Position numbers and translations under genes: made by a program. Positions 48,762 through 57,586 of a stretch of DNA of 64,000 nt are shown here, one piece after another. The notes under the pieces were generated by a model. That model searched no databases and was not told the DNA's origin. It saw only the letters and a program-made list of their open reading frames with translations. The DNA comes from Streptomyces sp. NBC_01471 (GTDB lineage: Bacteria; Actinomycetota; Actinomycetes; Streptomycetales; Streptomycetaceae): assembly GCF_041438865.1 (NCBI RefSeq), contig NZ_CP109450.1, positions 7,247,501 to 7,311,500 of the forward strand. Direction: 5' to 3'. Position 1 is the stretch's first letter; each line of letters begins with the position of its first letter.

Positions 48762-49580
48762 TCAACCGGTCGCGAGCAGCACCGTTCCCACCAGCGCCAG
48801 CCCGGCTCCGGCTGCCTGCACCGCACGCAGCCGCTCCTTCAGGAATCCGAATGCGGCCAGCGCCGTGATCACCGGGTAGAGGGAGGCGAGGACGGCGGCG
48901 ACGGTGACCGGCCCCGAATGCGCGGCGAGCGAGTAGGTGCCGTTGGCCGCCACATCGGCGAGGCCGACGAAGGCGAGGGCCGGCATCGACCGCAGGACCA
49001 GCCCCGCCCCGCCGCCCTCGGGCAGTGCCCGTGCCCCGCGCCGCACCGATACGTACAGGGACGTCCCGCTGACCGTGACATTGGCGACGCGCTGCACGAA
49101 CAGGGCGAGGAAGAGGCCGGTGACGGTGGTGGACGCCTCGGCGATCAGGGACATCTCCGTTCCGAAGCCCAGGGCGGCGATCAGCGTCAGTACGACCGCC
49201 CGCCGCTGCACCGGTGCTCCCCGCAGCTCGGGTCCGCCCGCGAGCACCACGCCCGTGACGGCCACCGCGATCCCGGCGACCTGCGGGATGCCGGGCCGTT
49301 CACCGAGCGCCAGGCCGACACCGGCCGGGACGACGACACCGAGCGAGCCGAGCGGTGACACCACGCCCATTGGACCGAGTGCGAGGGCCTTGTAGAAGCT
49401 GAGCATCGCCACCGGCCCCACCACGCCGGCCGCCACGGCGAACCAGAGCTGCGGGCCGAACTCGCTCCAGCCGCCGGTGGCCACCACGACCGAGCCGAGC
49501 ACCACCACGGCCACCGTCTGTGAGACGACGACCACTGTCAGGGCGGGAATCCGCCGGGTGAGGAGCCCGCCGACCGTCAT
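48762..49580 (-). CDS. EamA/DMT-family transporter with shortened N-terminus
   Basis: 272 residues from ATG 49580, with about nine membrane segments and the two EamA repeats (LGSVVVATGGWSEF..., ALGFGTEMSLIAEA...; end KERLRAVQAAGAGLALVGTV). It begins at GGLLTRRIPALTVVVVSQ, which in intact relatives follows about 15 residues of a first membrane helix (the ASDFLGGLLTRR context), so the first helix seems missing. The divergent neighbour is a broken regulator; one deletion may have damaged both 5' ends. Confidence 0.78.
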   Translation of the reverse strand: MTVGGLLTRRIPALTVVVVSQTVAVVVLGSVVVATGGWSEFGPQLWFAVAAGVVGPVAMLSFYKALALGPMGVVSPLGSLGVVVPAGVGLALGERPGIPQVAGIAVAVTGVVLAGGPELRGAPVQRRAVVLTLIAALGFGTEMSLIAEASTTVTGLFLALFVQRVANVTVSGTSLYVSVRRGARALPEGGGAGLVLRSMPALAFVGLADVAANGTYSLAAHSGPVTVAAVLASLYPVITALAAFGFLKERLRAVQAAGAGLALVGTVLLATG

Positions 49581-49599
49581 CCAGAATAATGGACTGAAT

Positions 49600-49825
49600 G
49601 TGTCGGACTTCGACCAGCTCACCCAGTCGCTCGCCCGGAACCTCAAGCGCTGGCGGGGCGAGCGGGGTTTCACGCTCGACGCGCTGGCGGCGCGGGCCGG
49701 CGTCAGCCGGGGCTTCGGCGACCTTCGAGGCCACTGTGCCGCACGCCTACCGAAATGAGGGCACGGAGACGGTCGAGATGACGATGGCTGTCTCCATCCC
49801 ACCGGTCGCCCGGCAGCGCCCATAG
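49600..49825 (+). pseudogene. XRE-cupin regulator remnant with internal deletion
   Basis: GTG 49600 begins SDFDQLTQSLARNLKRWRGE, RGFTLDALAARAGVSRG, a normal XRE helix-turn-helix start. The frame then changes within GGGGCTTCGGCGAC, and a second frame gives TFEATVPHAYRNEGTETVEM and TMAVSIPPVA, the usual end of the cupin domain in HTH-cupin regulators. About 100 residues are absent. It lies divergent to an EamA transporter, the usual partner. Confidence 0.8.
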
Positions 49826-49924
49826 TCCGCGGCGGGACGGCCTGCCCTTCCGGGGGCGCCGCACCGGGCGGGTGTGCGGCGGCCGTCAACCGGAGCGTGG
49901 GCGGCGGCTGTTAGCGTGGCCCGT

Positions 49925-50479
49925 ATGCGCGCTCCCATCGGTACTTTCGACGATGTCCGCCACGCCCGGGACTGCCTGGACCTGCTCACCGCACCGGTCG
50001 CGGACGCGGTGCGGCAGTGGGCGGGGGACGTCCCCGCCCAGGACCTGATCTACGTGGACAGCGACCCGGACATCGCCGACACCGCCGCCTTCGTGGCGCA
50101 CTACGGGCCGGAGCTGCTCGACGTCTCGGCGAACTGCGTCGTCGTCGCGGGCAAGCGCGGCGGAGAGACCTCACTCGCCGCCTGCCTGGTGCTCTCCCGC
50201 ACCCGCCTCGATGTGAACGGCGCCGTCCGCAAGCAACTCGGCGCACGCAAGGCGTCCTTCGCGCCCATGGACACGGCCACCGGTGAGACCGGCATGGAAC
50301 ACGGCGGGATCACCCCGCTCGGACTGCCCGCCGCCTGGCCGCTGCTCGTGGACTCCGCCGTGGTGGACCTGGAATGGGTGCTGGTCGGCAGTGGCAGCCG
50401 CAGGGGCAAGCTGATCGTTCCCGGGAAGACGTTCGCCGGGCTGCCGGGAGCGGTCGTCATCGAGGGCCTGGGCGGCTGA
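49925..50479 (+). CDS. YbaK/EbsC-family aminoacyl-tRNA deacylase
   Basis: 184 residues. LDLLTAPVADAVRQWAGDV leads into the YbaK fold: ANCVVVAGKRGGETSLAACL, VRKQLGARKASFAPMDTATG with the catalytic-type Lys, MEHGGITPLGLPAAWPLLVD and SGSRRGKLIVPGKTFAGLPG. These proteins hydrolyse mischarged tRNAs or free misacylated species. Family assignment is firm; substrate is not. Confidence 0.92.
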   Translation: MRAPIGTFDDVRHARDCLDLLTAPVADAVRQWAGDVPAQDLIYVDSDPDIADTAAFVAHYGPELLDVSANCVVVAGKRGGETSLAACLVLSRTRLDVNGAVRKQLGARKASFAPMDTATGETGMEHGGITPLGLPAAWPLLVDSAVVDLEWVLVGSGSRRGKLIVPGKTFAGLPGAVVIEGLGG

Positions 50480-50516
50480 GGCGGCCGGGGCCGCTTCCGG
50501 CCCCGGCGCGCGCCGG

Positions 50517-50936
50517 TCAGCCCATCGGTACGCCCAGAGCGGGGATCTCTATGGCCGGGCAGCGGTCCATGACCATGTCGCGGCCGGCCTCCCGGACCCG
50601 CCCGTACGCCGCCTCGTCGACCACCCCGAGCTGGAACCAGACGGCCTTGGCCCCGACGGCCACCGCCTCGTCCGCGACCGCACCCGCCAGATCGCTGTTG
50701 ACGAAGACGTCGACGACGTCGACCGGGAACGGGATGTCGGCGAGCGACGCGTACCCCTGCTCGCCGTGGACCGTCTCCGCCTTCGGATGGACCGGCACGA
50801 TGCGCTTGCCGAAGCGCTGGAGCACCCCTGCCACGCCGTACGCCGCCCGCCCTCTGTTGCTCGACAGACCCACCACCGCCCAGGTGTCGCCGGTCGTGGT
50901 GAGGATCCTGCGGATGGTGTCCTTGTCTGCGTACAT
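50517..50936 (-). CDS. CoA-binding (YccU-like) protein
   Basis: 139 residues from ATG 50936. The Rossmann CoA-binding domain is clear: TWAVVGLSSNRGRAAYGVAG, VPVHPKAETVHGEQGYASLA, VDVVDVFVNSDLAGAVADEA and VWFQLGVVDEAA. A small, widespread stand-alone domain of unknown role. Divergent from yigZ with 58 bases between. Confidence 0.92.
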   Translation of the reverse strand: MYADKDTIRRILTTTGDTWAVVGLSSNRGRAAYGVAGVLQRFGKRIVPVHPKAETVHGEQGYASLADIPFPVDVVDVFVNSDLAGAVADEAVAVGAKAVWFQLGVVDEAAYGRVREAGRDMVMDRCPAIEIPALGVPMG

Positions 50937-50994
50937 GACTGGACAACGGAGTACCGGCCGGGACTGTTCCCGCAGGTCCGCATAGGCTGGCCCG

Positions 50995-51621
50995 ATGCAG
51001 GACCAGTACCGGACAGTCGCCCGCGAGGGTGTGCACGAGACCGAGATCAACCGATCGCGCTTCCTCTGCGCACTGGCGCCCGCCGCGACCGAGGAGGAGG
51101 CGCAGGCCTTCCTCGCACGCGTCCGCAGGGAGCACCCCGGTGCGTCCCACCACTGCTTCGCGTACGTCATCGGCGCCGACGCCTCCGTGCAGCGGGCCGG
51201 CGACGACGGTGAGCCCGGCGGGACCGCCGGTGTGCCGATGCTCCAGATGCTGCTGCGACGCGAGGTGCGGTACGCCGTAGCCGTCGTCACCCGCTACTAC
51301 GGCGGCGTGAAGCTGGGAGCCGGCGGGCTGATCCGGGCCTACGGCGGAGCCGTCGGTGAGGCCCTGGACACGCTGGGCACCATCGTCAGACAGCGCTACC
51401 GGCTGGCCACGGTCACCGTCGATCACCAGCGCGCGGGCAAGCTGGAGAACGACCTGCGGGCCACCGGCCGAGTCGTCCGCGAGGTCCGCTACGCGGAGTC
51501 GGTGACGATCGGGATCGGACTGCCCGACGCGGAGGTCGCGGGCTTCCGGGCCTGGCTCGCCGACAGCACGGCGGGGGCGGCGTCCCTGGAGCTCGGCGCC
51601 GAGGCCTACGGCGACATCTGA
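50995..51621 (+). CDS. YigZ/IMPACT-family protein
   Basis: 208 residues. EINRSRFLCALAPAATEEEA, HPGASHHCFAYVIG, DDGEPGGTAGVPMLQMLLRR and VVTRYYGGVKLGAGGLIRAY are classic UPF0029/IMPACT N-terminal motifs. A small C-terminal ferredoxin-like domain follows. Homologues affect translation control; cellular role in Streptomyces unknown. Confidence 0.93.
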   Translation: MQDQYRTVAREGVHETEINRSRFLCALAPAATEEEAQAFLARVRREHPGASHHCFAYVIGADASVQRAGDDGEPGGTAGVPMLQMLLRREVRYAVAVVTRYYGGVKLGAGGLIRAYGGAVGEALDTLGTIVRQRYRLATVTVDHQRAGKLENDLRATGRVVREVRYAESVTIGIGLPDAEVAGFRAWLADSTAGAASLELGAEAYGDI

Positions 51622-51851
51622 GATCCCGGCACCACGCGCCTCGCGGGCCGCTGCGCCCGGTGGCCGGACCACATTCGGACCGCACCCCTCCGCTGTCGTC
51701 CCGGGGTGCCGCCGCGCGGCGGTGACCAAGTCACCGGACCGGGCCCCAGCAGTGTGTTCTGAATACCTATGCGCTACTCGACAGTACCCCGCACCGTTGA
51801 GAAACAGCGTCGAGCACGGTTGTCCCGTGCGCGAGAAGGTGGGGGAGATCA

Positions 51852-53078
51852 ATGTCTGGTGTTGCCCTGTGCGCGCAAGACGTACAGAGACAGGTGCACG
51901 CGTCCGTCCATGCCGGGGCCCAGGAGGAAGTGCTCACCGAACTGTGCTCGGTGCTCTTCGCGTCCCTGCCGCGGCGGGACCAGCGCAGACGGGGAGTGGA
52001 GTACGTACGCGGCCTCCTGGCGGCCGAGGGGCGCAAATCGATCCGGAACATGGCCGCACTCACCGGCGGGGCGACCACCGAGCAGGGACTGCACCACTTC
52101 GTCAGCGGTTCCACGTGGGACTGGGCGGAGGTGCGCGGGCGGCTGGCCCAGTACCTGGCCCGGGTCGCGCTGCCCAGTGCGTGGGTGGTGCGACCGATGA
52201 TCATTCCGAAGGCCGGAGAGCACTCCGTCGGAGTCGACCGGCGGTACTTCCCCGCCTTCGGTCAGGTCCTCAATGCCCAGCAGGCCTTCGGAGTCTGGGC
52301 GGCGTCCGACCGGATGAGCAGCCCGGTCAACTGGCGGCTGCACCTGTCCGGGGCGTGGCTCGACGACGGGCAGCGCAGGATCCGGGCTTCGATTCCCGAA
52401 TCACTCAGTCCGGAGGAGACGCTGGGCGAGTGCGCGATCGAAGCGTGCCGGGAACTGGTGGCGGGCCAGGGGCTGCCCCGTCTTCCGGTGGTGCTGGACG
52501 CCCGCGAGGCAGAGGCCGCCACCACGGTCCGGCAACTGCGCACCGTCGGCCTGCCGTTCCTGATCAGGGTGAGCGGCACTCAGCTGCTGACCGCGGCGGA
52601 CGCCACCCCGCCGGCCCGTCGCAGCGAGCTTCCGGCACACCAGATCATGGGTGTGGCGAGGGAGTTGCGGCGTCAGGCCGTCTGGACCGACCACGGACCG
52701 GAGGCGGTGACGCGGACGAGCCTGGTGGCGGCCCTGCGGGTCGGCCTGCCCGTGCGCCCGTCCCGCTTCGGGTCTCCGGAGCAAGCCGCCGACCGGCGCG
52801 GTCTGTTGCTGCTCGGTGAGTGGCGGGACAGCGGCCGCTGGCCCACGGGGCTGTGGCTCACGGACCTGACCGACGCCCAGCCCGGCGCCCTGCTGCGGCT
52901 GAGCAAGCTCATCGGCCGCGTCGACCGCGACTGCGCCGAGATCGCCGATCAGGTGGGGGTCCGGGACTATGCGGGGCGCTCCTTCGGCGGCTGGCACCGG
53001 CACATCACCCTCGCCTCGGCCGCCCATGCGATCACCGCCGTGGCCGGCTCGCCAGAGCGGGAGTCCCGGGCTTCGTGA
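51852..53078 (+). CDS. IS701-like transposase homologue without the usual DDE start motif
   Basis: 408 residues. The N-terminal part (LTELCSVLFASLPRRDQRRR; VRGLLAAEGRKSIRNMAALT) and the core (PKAGEHSVGVDRRYFPAFGQ; VLNAQQAFGVWAASDRMSSP) match IS701-family transposases. In active members the core opens with a D-rich segment before PKxG; here it reads VVRPMIIPKAGEHSVGV, with R-P-M where D-D-T is expected. The first catalytic Asp is therefore missing. No terminal inverted repeats are visible. Probably a domesticated, DNA-binding protein that may act as a regulator near the adjoining cluster. Its end overlaps the convergent regulator by 47 bases. Confidence 0.8.
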   Translation: MSGVALCAQDVQRQVHASVHAGAQEEVLTELCSVLFASLPRRDQRRRGVEYVRGLLAAEGRKSIRNMAALTGGATTEQGLHHFVSGSTWDWAEVRGRLAQYLARVALPSAWVVRPMIIPKAGEHSVGVDRRYFPAFGQVLNAQQAFGVWAASDRMSSPVNWRLHLSGAWLDDGQRRIRASIPESLSPEETLGECAIEACRELVAGQGLPRLPVVLDAREAEAATTVRQLRTVGLPFLIRVSGTQLLTAADATPPARRSELPAHQIMGVARELRRQAVWTDHGPEAVTRTSLVAALRVGLPVRPSRFGSPEQAADRRGLLLLGEWRDSGRWPTGLWLTDLTDAQPGALLRLSKLIGRVDRDCAEIADQVGVRDYAGRSFGGWHRHITLASAAHAITAVAGSPERESRAS

Positions 53079-55041
53079 CGTCGCGCGGGCGACGCCGCGG
53101 CGGGCGCCAGACGTCCGGGCTCCCGAGGACGGCGCCGGCCGACGGCGGCCCCCCGCCCCGCAGGACGTGGCGGATACGGGAGAGACGCAGGGCCAGTTGT
53201 ACCTCGAACGCCCGCTCCGGCTGCTGCCAGCCGGACCCCAGCAGCTCGCCGATGCGCTCCAGGCGGCGGGTGACCGTGTTGGGATGCACGTGAAGGCGTT
53301 CGGCCGCGTACGTCGGGCTGGCGCCCGTGTCGAAGTACGCCTCCAGTGTGGGGACGAGTTCGGTGAGGCGCTGACGGTCGTAGTCGGCCACCGGTCCGAT
53401 CGTGGCGTCGATGAACGCGCCGACGTCGTGGCTGCCCGACAGGAGTACGCCGAGACCGCCCAGTTCGCGGGGGGAGGCGGCGCGGCCGACGGCTCCGACG
53501 GCGGTCATGGCGTCGACGCAGCGCTGGGCCTCCTGGTGGGTGCCGGTGACCGACCGGGCTCCGGTCGCCGGCCCCGCCGCGGCCACCGTCACGCGCTGGT
53601 CGAGCACTTGGGACAGCTCGTCATGGACGGCCCGGGCCGCGGCTCCCGCGTCGTTGCCCGCGAGAAGGAGAACAGCGCAGTCCTTGCGCAGGCTCATGAG
53701 GCCGTTCATGCGCTGCGTGTACGAGGCCGCCCAGGAGCCCAGCTCGCTCCCGAACGACCTCTCGGGGCGGGCGATGACCACGAGATGCGGTTCGTCCAGG
53801 TCGATCCCGCAGCGACGGGCGCGTGCCTCCAGAAGATGGGGCGGGCGCCCGGCGAGCCCCAGGAGTTCGTCCAGCAGACTGTGCCGGATCCGGCCGTGGA
53901 CACCGGCGCTCCGGCCTGCCTCCAGGAGCAGCGCGATGGCGGTGAACCGTGCGCCGAGACCGAGTAACCGTTCGTCGAACTCGGTGAACCGCTGTCCCGG
54001 GAAAGTGAGCAGGGTGCCGAGGTGCTCCTCGCCCGCGACGATCGGTGCGGCCCACGAGCCATCGGCCAGCGCGACCGGTGCACCGGCGGCCCGCGCCTCG
54101 GACGTGGCAGGAGGGCGAGCGGTCCCGCCCGTGTCCGGCGGCTCACCTGCGGTGGTGAGGAGCGTGCCGTCCAGCGCGTGCACCCGCACCGCGCCGTCCA
54201 GCCGGCGGGCCAGCTCCGCGACGAGGGGCTGCGGACCTCCGCCGTTCAGCACCAGTCCGGTGAACAGGCTCTGCGTCTCGCTCAGTTCGCGCTCCCGACG
54301 CAGGGCGGGCCCCTCCAGCGCCGCGACCGCGGCCGTGGCCGCGTCGAGCAGCCGCGCGCTCTCGATGGCCGCGCCCGCGAGGTCGCCAAGGGAGCTCATG
54401 AGCGAGATCTCGTCGGCGCTGAAGTGGCGCACGTTCCGGTCGGCGACGTAGAGGGCGCCGACCGGGCGGGCGCCCAGGCTCAGCGGCACCGCCACCAGCG
54501 CGCGCAGGGCCTCGGCCTCGACCACTTCGTCGAAGGCCGGGTGGTGGCGGAACCGTTTGTCGGCGGGGTAGTCGGGCGTCCAGAACGGGGCGGAGTTGAC
54601 GAGGGCCTCACCGACCGGCCCCGCGTCGGCCAGCAGCCGCAGGCCCACCGTGCTGGTCGAGGTGTGACCGTCGGAGCTGCGGACGTGTACGAACCCCTGC
54701 TCCTCGGCCGGAAAGCTGATGAAGGCCATGTCCAGGCCGAGCAGCAGCCGGGCCCGGCGTGTGACGACTTTGAGGACGGCATCCAGTTCCTGTGACGCGG
54801 CGAGCTCGCGTGCGGTGTCGACGAGGGCGGACAGTCCCATCTCCCGCTGCTGACGCCGCCCCGACTGCGCGTGGATCCGCAGAGCCAGCCCCCTGGCCCG
54901 CGTCAGCACATCCCGCTCCGCTTCGGCGACACCTTCCTCAAGGGCTCGCGTCACCAGTGCTTCCACCTGCTCCACCGGTGCTTCGCCGGCCAGTAACTCC
55001 AGCACGGCGAGCGCGTCGGACCCCACCCTGATCTGCGACAC
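53032..55041 (-). CDS. GAF-domain, PucR-type transcriptional regulator
   Basis: 669 residues from GTG 55041, preceded by AGGGAG. A GAF sensor domain (about 85-245: LDMAFISFPAEEQGFVHVRS, VPLSLGARPVGALYVADRNV) is followed by a central PucR-like region (LTTAGEPPDT..., RHSLLDELLGLAGRPPHLL, CGIDLDEPHLVVIARPE) and a C-terminal PucR helix-turn-helix (YAAERLHVHPNTVTRRLERI, about 595-614). Such regulators often respond to aromatic compounds or redox-active ligands. It faces the wrbA and anthranilate-type cluster genes across a 440-base gap, so control of these is plausible. Confidence 0.88.
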   Translation of the reverse strand: MSQIRVGSDALAVLELLAGEAPVEQVEALVTRALEEGVAEAERDVLTRARGLALRIHAQSGRRQQREMGLSALVDTARELAASQELDAVLKVVTRRARLLLGLDMAFISFPAEEQGFVHVRSSDGHTSTSTVGLRLLADAGPVGEALVNSAPFWTPDYPADKRFRHHPAFDEVVEAEALRALVAVPLSLGARPVGALYVADRNVRHFSADEISLMSSLGDLAGAAIESARLLDAATAAVAALEGPALRRERELSETQSLFTGLVLNGGGPQPLVAELARRLDGAVRVHALDGTLLTTAGEPPDTGGTARPPATSEARAAGAPVALADGSWAAPIVAGEEHLGTLLTFPGQRFTEFDERLLGLGARFTAIALLLEAGRSAGVHGRIRHSLLDELLGLAGRPPHLLEARARRCGIDLDEPHLVVIARPERSFGSELGSWAASYTQRMNGLMSLRKDCAVLLLAGNDAGAAARAVHDELSQVLDQRVTVAAAGPATGARSVTGTHQEAQRCVDAMTAVGAVGRAASPRELGGLGVLLSGSHDVGAFIDATIGPVADYDRQRLTELVPTLEAYFDTGASPTYAAERLHVHPNTVTRRLERIGELLGSGWQQPERAFEVQLALRLSRIRHVLRGGGPPSAGAVLGSPDVWRPPRRRPRDVTKPGTPALASRPRR

Positions 55042-55481
55042 GATGCTCCCTTTGCCATGTTCTCGCAGCTGCGTTCCCCTTTGTGCAGCCCCTCGGAACC
55101 TACGCAGGCGACCTGACGGAGTCAACAGTTTGTTGAACGATGGTGGGAGGTGTGAACCGGGCCGTCGTCACGGTGGCGGGGGCACTCCCTGGACGCCCGG
55201 AAGTGTCGCCGGGCCACCCCGCCGGACGGCGCACCGCACAAGAGGGGCCGAACAGCGCGGCAGCCAAGGCGTGTTGGGTACTCCTGCGGGTGCCCGGTAC
55301 CCGGCATCCGGCTGCGTCCGCGCCGGAACCTGATGGAGTACCCGCCACTTGACGGATTGCGTCGGCGGGCCTTGGCGGGTGCTTCGTCCACGTCACAGGA
55401 TCGGGGCACTGCGAAGCGGGCCTGCGCCTCCCGGCCGGCCGGGTCCCCGTACGTCTCGTTCATCCACCGAGGGGAAGCGCC
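55042..55481. promoter_or_regulatory. Divergent intergenic region between regulator and wrbA
   Basis: 440 bases with no supported gene. It includes an AT-richer patch (AACAGTTTGTTGAACGATGG, near 55125-55145) just upstream of the leftward regulator, a candidate promoter or operator. No clear dyad was found. Confidence 0.4.
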
Positions 55482-56099
55482 ATGTTGAACGTCGCTGTGG
55501 TCTATTACTCGTCAACCGGGAACGTGCACCGGCTGGCCGACGCGGCGGCTGTCTCCGCGAAGAAGGCGGGCGCCGAGGTACGTCTGCGCCGGGTCGCGGA
55601 AGTGTTCCCGCAGTCGCGGGTGGCCGGGAACGACGCCTGGGCGGCACATCTGGAGTCGACCCGTGACATCCCCCTGGCCGCCCTGGACGACCTGGAGTGG
55701 GCGGACGCGATCCTCTTCGGCACCCCCACCCGCTTCGGCCTCCCCGCCGCACAGCTCAAGCATTTCCTCGACACCACCGTGGGGCTGTCCCTCGGGGGCA
55801 GGCTGGTGAACAAGGTCGTCTCCTCGTTCACCTCCACGGCAGCCGGGCACAGCGGGCAGGAGAGCACCATCCTCGCGCTGAACAACACCTATTACCACTG
55901 GGGCGCGATCATCGTTCCGACAGGCGCCGTGGACCCGGTCCTGTCCACGCCGGGCAACGGCAACCCGTACGGCGTCAGCAGCGTTTCCGGCAATCGGCCG
56001 GGCAACGTCAGCGAGGAGAACCTCGCGGCCATGGAGTTCCAGGCCCGCCGGGTCGCCGGGATCGCTGCCGCCCTCAAGCGGGGGTTCCAGGCCGGCTGA
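55482..56099 (+). CDS. wrbA: WrbA-type NAD(P)H:quinone oxidoreductase
   Basis: 205 residues. The flavodoxin-like FMN site is VVYYSSTGNVHRLADAA (about 6-22); FGTPTRFGLPAAQLKHFLD, SSFTSTAAGHSGQESTILAL and GNGNPYGVSSVSG follow in the WrbA order. It reduces quinones by two electrons, limiting radical formation. First rightward gene after the GAF/PucR regulator; could protect against quinonoid aminophenol products of the cluster. GAGGGGAAG precedes the start. Confidence 0.93.
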   Translation: MLNVAVVYYSSTGNVHRLADAAAVSAKKAGAEVRLRRVAEVFPQSRVAGNDAWAAHLESTRDIPLAALDDLEWADAILFGTPTRFGLPAAQLKHFLDTTVGLSLGGRLVNKVVSSFTSTAAGHSGQESTILALNNTYYHWGAIIVPTGAVDPVLSTPGNGNPYGVSSVSGNRPGNVSEENLAAMEFQARRVAGIAAALKRGFQAG

Positions 56100-56157
56100 C
56101 CAGCCCGCCGCCGTACAGACCGCGTCAGCACGCACGCCATCACAGGAGGTCCGACGC

Positions 56158-56928
56158 ATGGAGAGAAAGATCGCCCTCGTCACGGGGGCAGCCGGCGGTA
56201 TCGGTGAAGCCGTGGTCCGGGCACTGGGAGAGCGTGGTGTGCGGGTCGCCGCCGTCGACCGGGACGGCGACCGCCTCCGGCGGACGGTGGGTGATTCGGT
56301 CACGGACGGTCTGCGGGTGGACGCGTTTCCCTGCGACGTGACGCGCGCCCCGGACGTCGAATCGACGGTCGAGCGGGTCGAGTCTGAGCTGGGGCCCGTG
56401 GACTACCTCGTCAACGCGGCCGGGGTGCTGCGCCTGGGGGAGGCCCGGCGCCTCACCGACGAGGACTGGGCATCGACGTTCGCGGTCAACACCACCGGTG
56501 TCTTCCACGTGTGCCGTGCGGTCGCCAACCGGATGGTCCCCCGCTCGCGCGGAGGCATCGTCACCGTCGCCTCGAACGCGGCCGGCACCCCCCGCACGGA
56601 CATGGCCGCGTACGCCGCGTCCAAGGCGGCGGCGTCCATGTTCACCAAGAGCCTCGGCCTGGAACTGGCGCGGCACGGCATCCGCTGCAACGTGGTCGCG
56701 CCCGGGTCGACCGACACCCCGATGCTCACCTCGATGTGGCACGACGAGAGCGGGCCGAAGGGCACCATCGAGGGCCGGCCCGAAGCCTTCCGCGTGGGCA
56801 TCCCGCTCGGCAGGGTGGCACGTCCCTCGGACATCGCCGACGCGGTCGTCTTCCTCCTCTCGGACCGGTCCTCGCACATCACCCTGCACGACCTGACGGT
56901 CGACGGGGGTGCCGCACTCGGTGTCTGA
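56158..56928 (+). CDS. EntA/DhbA-type SDR, predicted to form 3-hydroxyanthranilate
   Basis: 256 residues. Short-chain dehydrogenase with TGAAGGIG (9-16), N111, catalytic S139, Y152 and K156. The C-terminal APGSTDTPMLTSMWHD, FRVGIPLGRVARPSDIADAV and SSHITLHDLTVDGGAALG match 2,3-dihydro-2,3-dihydroxybenzoate dehydrogenases. Beside PhzD and PhzE but without entC, the likely substrate is 2,3-dihydro-3-hydroxyanthranilate, oxidised to 3-hydroxyanthranilate, as reported for benzoxazole and paulomycin-type pathways. GGAGG lies before ATG 56158. Confidence 0.9.
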   Translation: MERKIALVTGAAGGIGEAVVRALGERGVRVAAVDRDGDRLRRTVGDSVTDGLRVDAFPCDVTRAPDVESTVERVESELGPVDYLVNAAGVLRLGEARRLTDEDWASTFAVNTTGVFHVCRAVANRMVPRSRGGIVTVASNAAGTPRTDMAAYAASKAAASMFTKSLGLELARHGIRCNVVAPGSTDTPMLTSMWHDESGPKGTIEGRPEAFRVGIPLGRVARPSDIADAVVFLLSDRSSHITLHDLTVDGGAALGV

Positions 56929-56962
56929 CCATCCCAGTGACTCCAACCAGCGGAGGAGGATC

Positions 56963-57586
56963 GTGCCCGGCATTCCCCGTATCGAGCCGTACCCGATGCC
57001 CACGTCGACCGAGCTGCCCGCCAACGTCGCCCGGTGGACCGTCGCCCCGGAGCGGGCCGTCCTGCTCATCCACGACATGCAGCGCTATTTCCTGCAGCCC
57101 CTGCCCGCCACCTTGCGCGACGAGCTCGTCCGCAACGCGGCGGCGCTGCGCGACCGCTGTGCGGCGCTCGGTATCCCGGTGGCCTACACGGCGCAGCCCG
57201 GCGGGATGACCGAGGACCAGCGCGGCCTGCTCGCCGACTTCTGGGGGCCGGGCATGCGCACCGCCCCCGCCGACCGGGCGGTCGTCGAGCCGCTGGCCCC
57301 TGTCCCCGGCGACTGGGTGTTCACCAAGTGGCGCTACAGCGCCTTCTTCCGCTCCGACCTGCTGAAGCACATGCGCCAGGCCGGCCGCGACCAACTGATC
57401 ATCTGTGGCGTGTACGCGCACGTCGGTGTGCTGATGACCGCCGTCGACGCGTTCACCAACGACATCCAGGCCTTCCTCGTCGCGGACGCCGTCGCCGACT
57501 TCTCCGCGGAGCAGCACCGACAGGCCGTCGAATACGCGGCGAGCCGCTGTGCGATGGCGGTCACGACCAAGGAAATCCTGCTGTGA
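56963..57586 (+). CDS. phzD: PhzD-like isochorismatase
   Basis: 207 residues from GTG 56963 after GGAGGAGG. The sequence follows PhzD closely: GIPRIEPYPMPTS at the start, LLIHDMQRYFL with Asp38, PVAYTAQPGGMTEDQRGLL, FTKWRYSAFF with Lys122 and IICGVYAHVGVL with the catalytic-type Cys replaced region VYAHVGV. Positions of Asp38 and Lys122 are the same as in Pseudomonas PhzD. It hydrolyses 2-amino-2-desoxyisochorismate to 2,3-dihydro-3-hydroxyanthranilate and pyruvate. Stop overlaps the phzE start (GTGA). Confidence 0.93.
   Translation: MPGIPRIEPYPMPTSTELPANVARWTVAPERAVLLIHDMQRYFLQPLPATLRDELVRNAAALRDRCAALGIPVAYTAQPGGMTEDQRGLLADFWGPGMRTAPADRAVVEPLAPVPGDWVFTKWRYSAFFRSDLLKHMRQAGRDQLIICGVYAHVGVLMTAVDAFTNDIQAFLVADAVADFSAEQHRQAVEYAASRCAMAVTTKEILL

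Noticed and set aside
51622..53078. Active IS701 insertion element
   Set aside because: No terminal inverted repeats or target duplication are visible around the gene, and the catalytic segment is altered.
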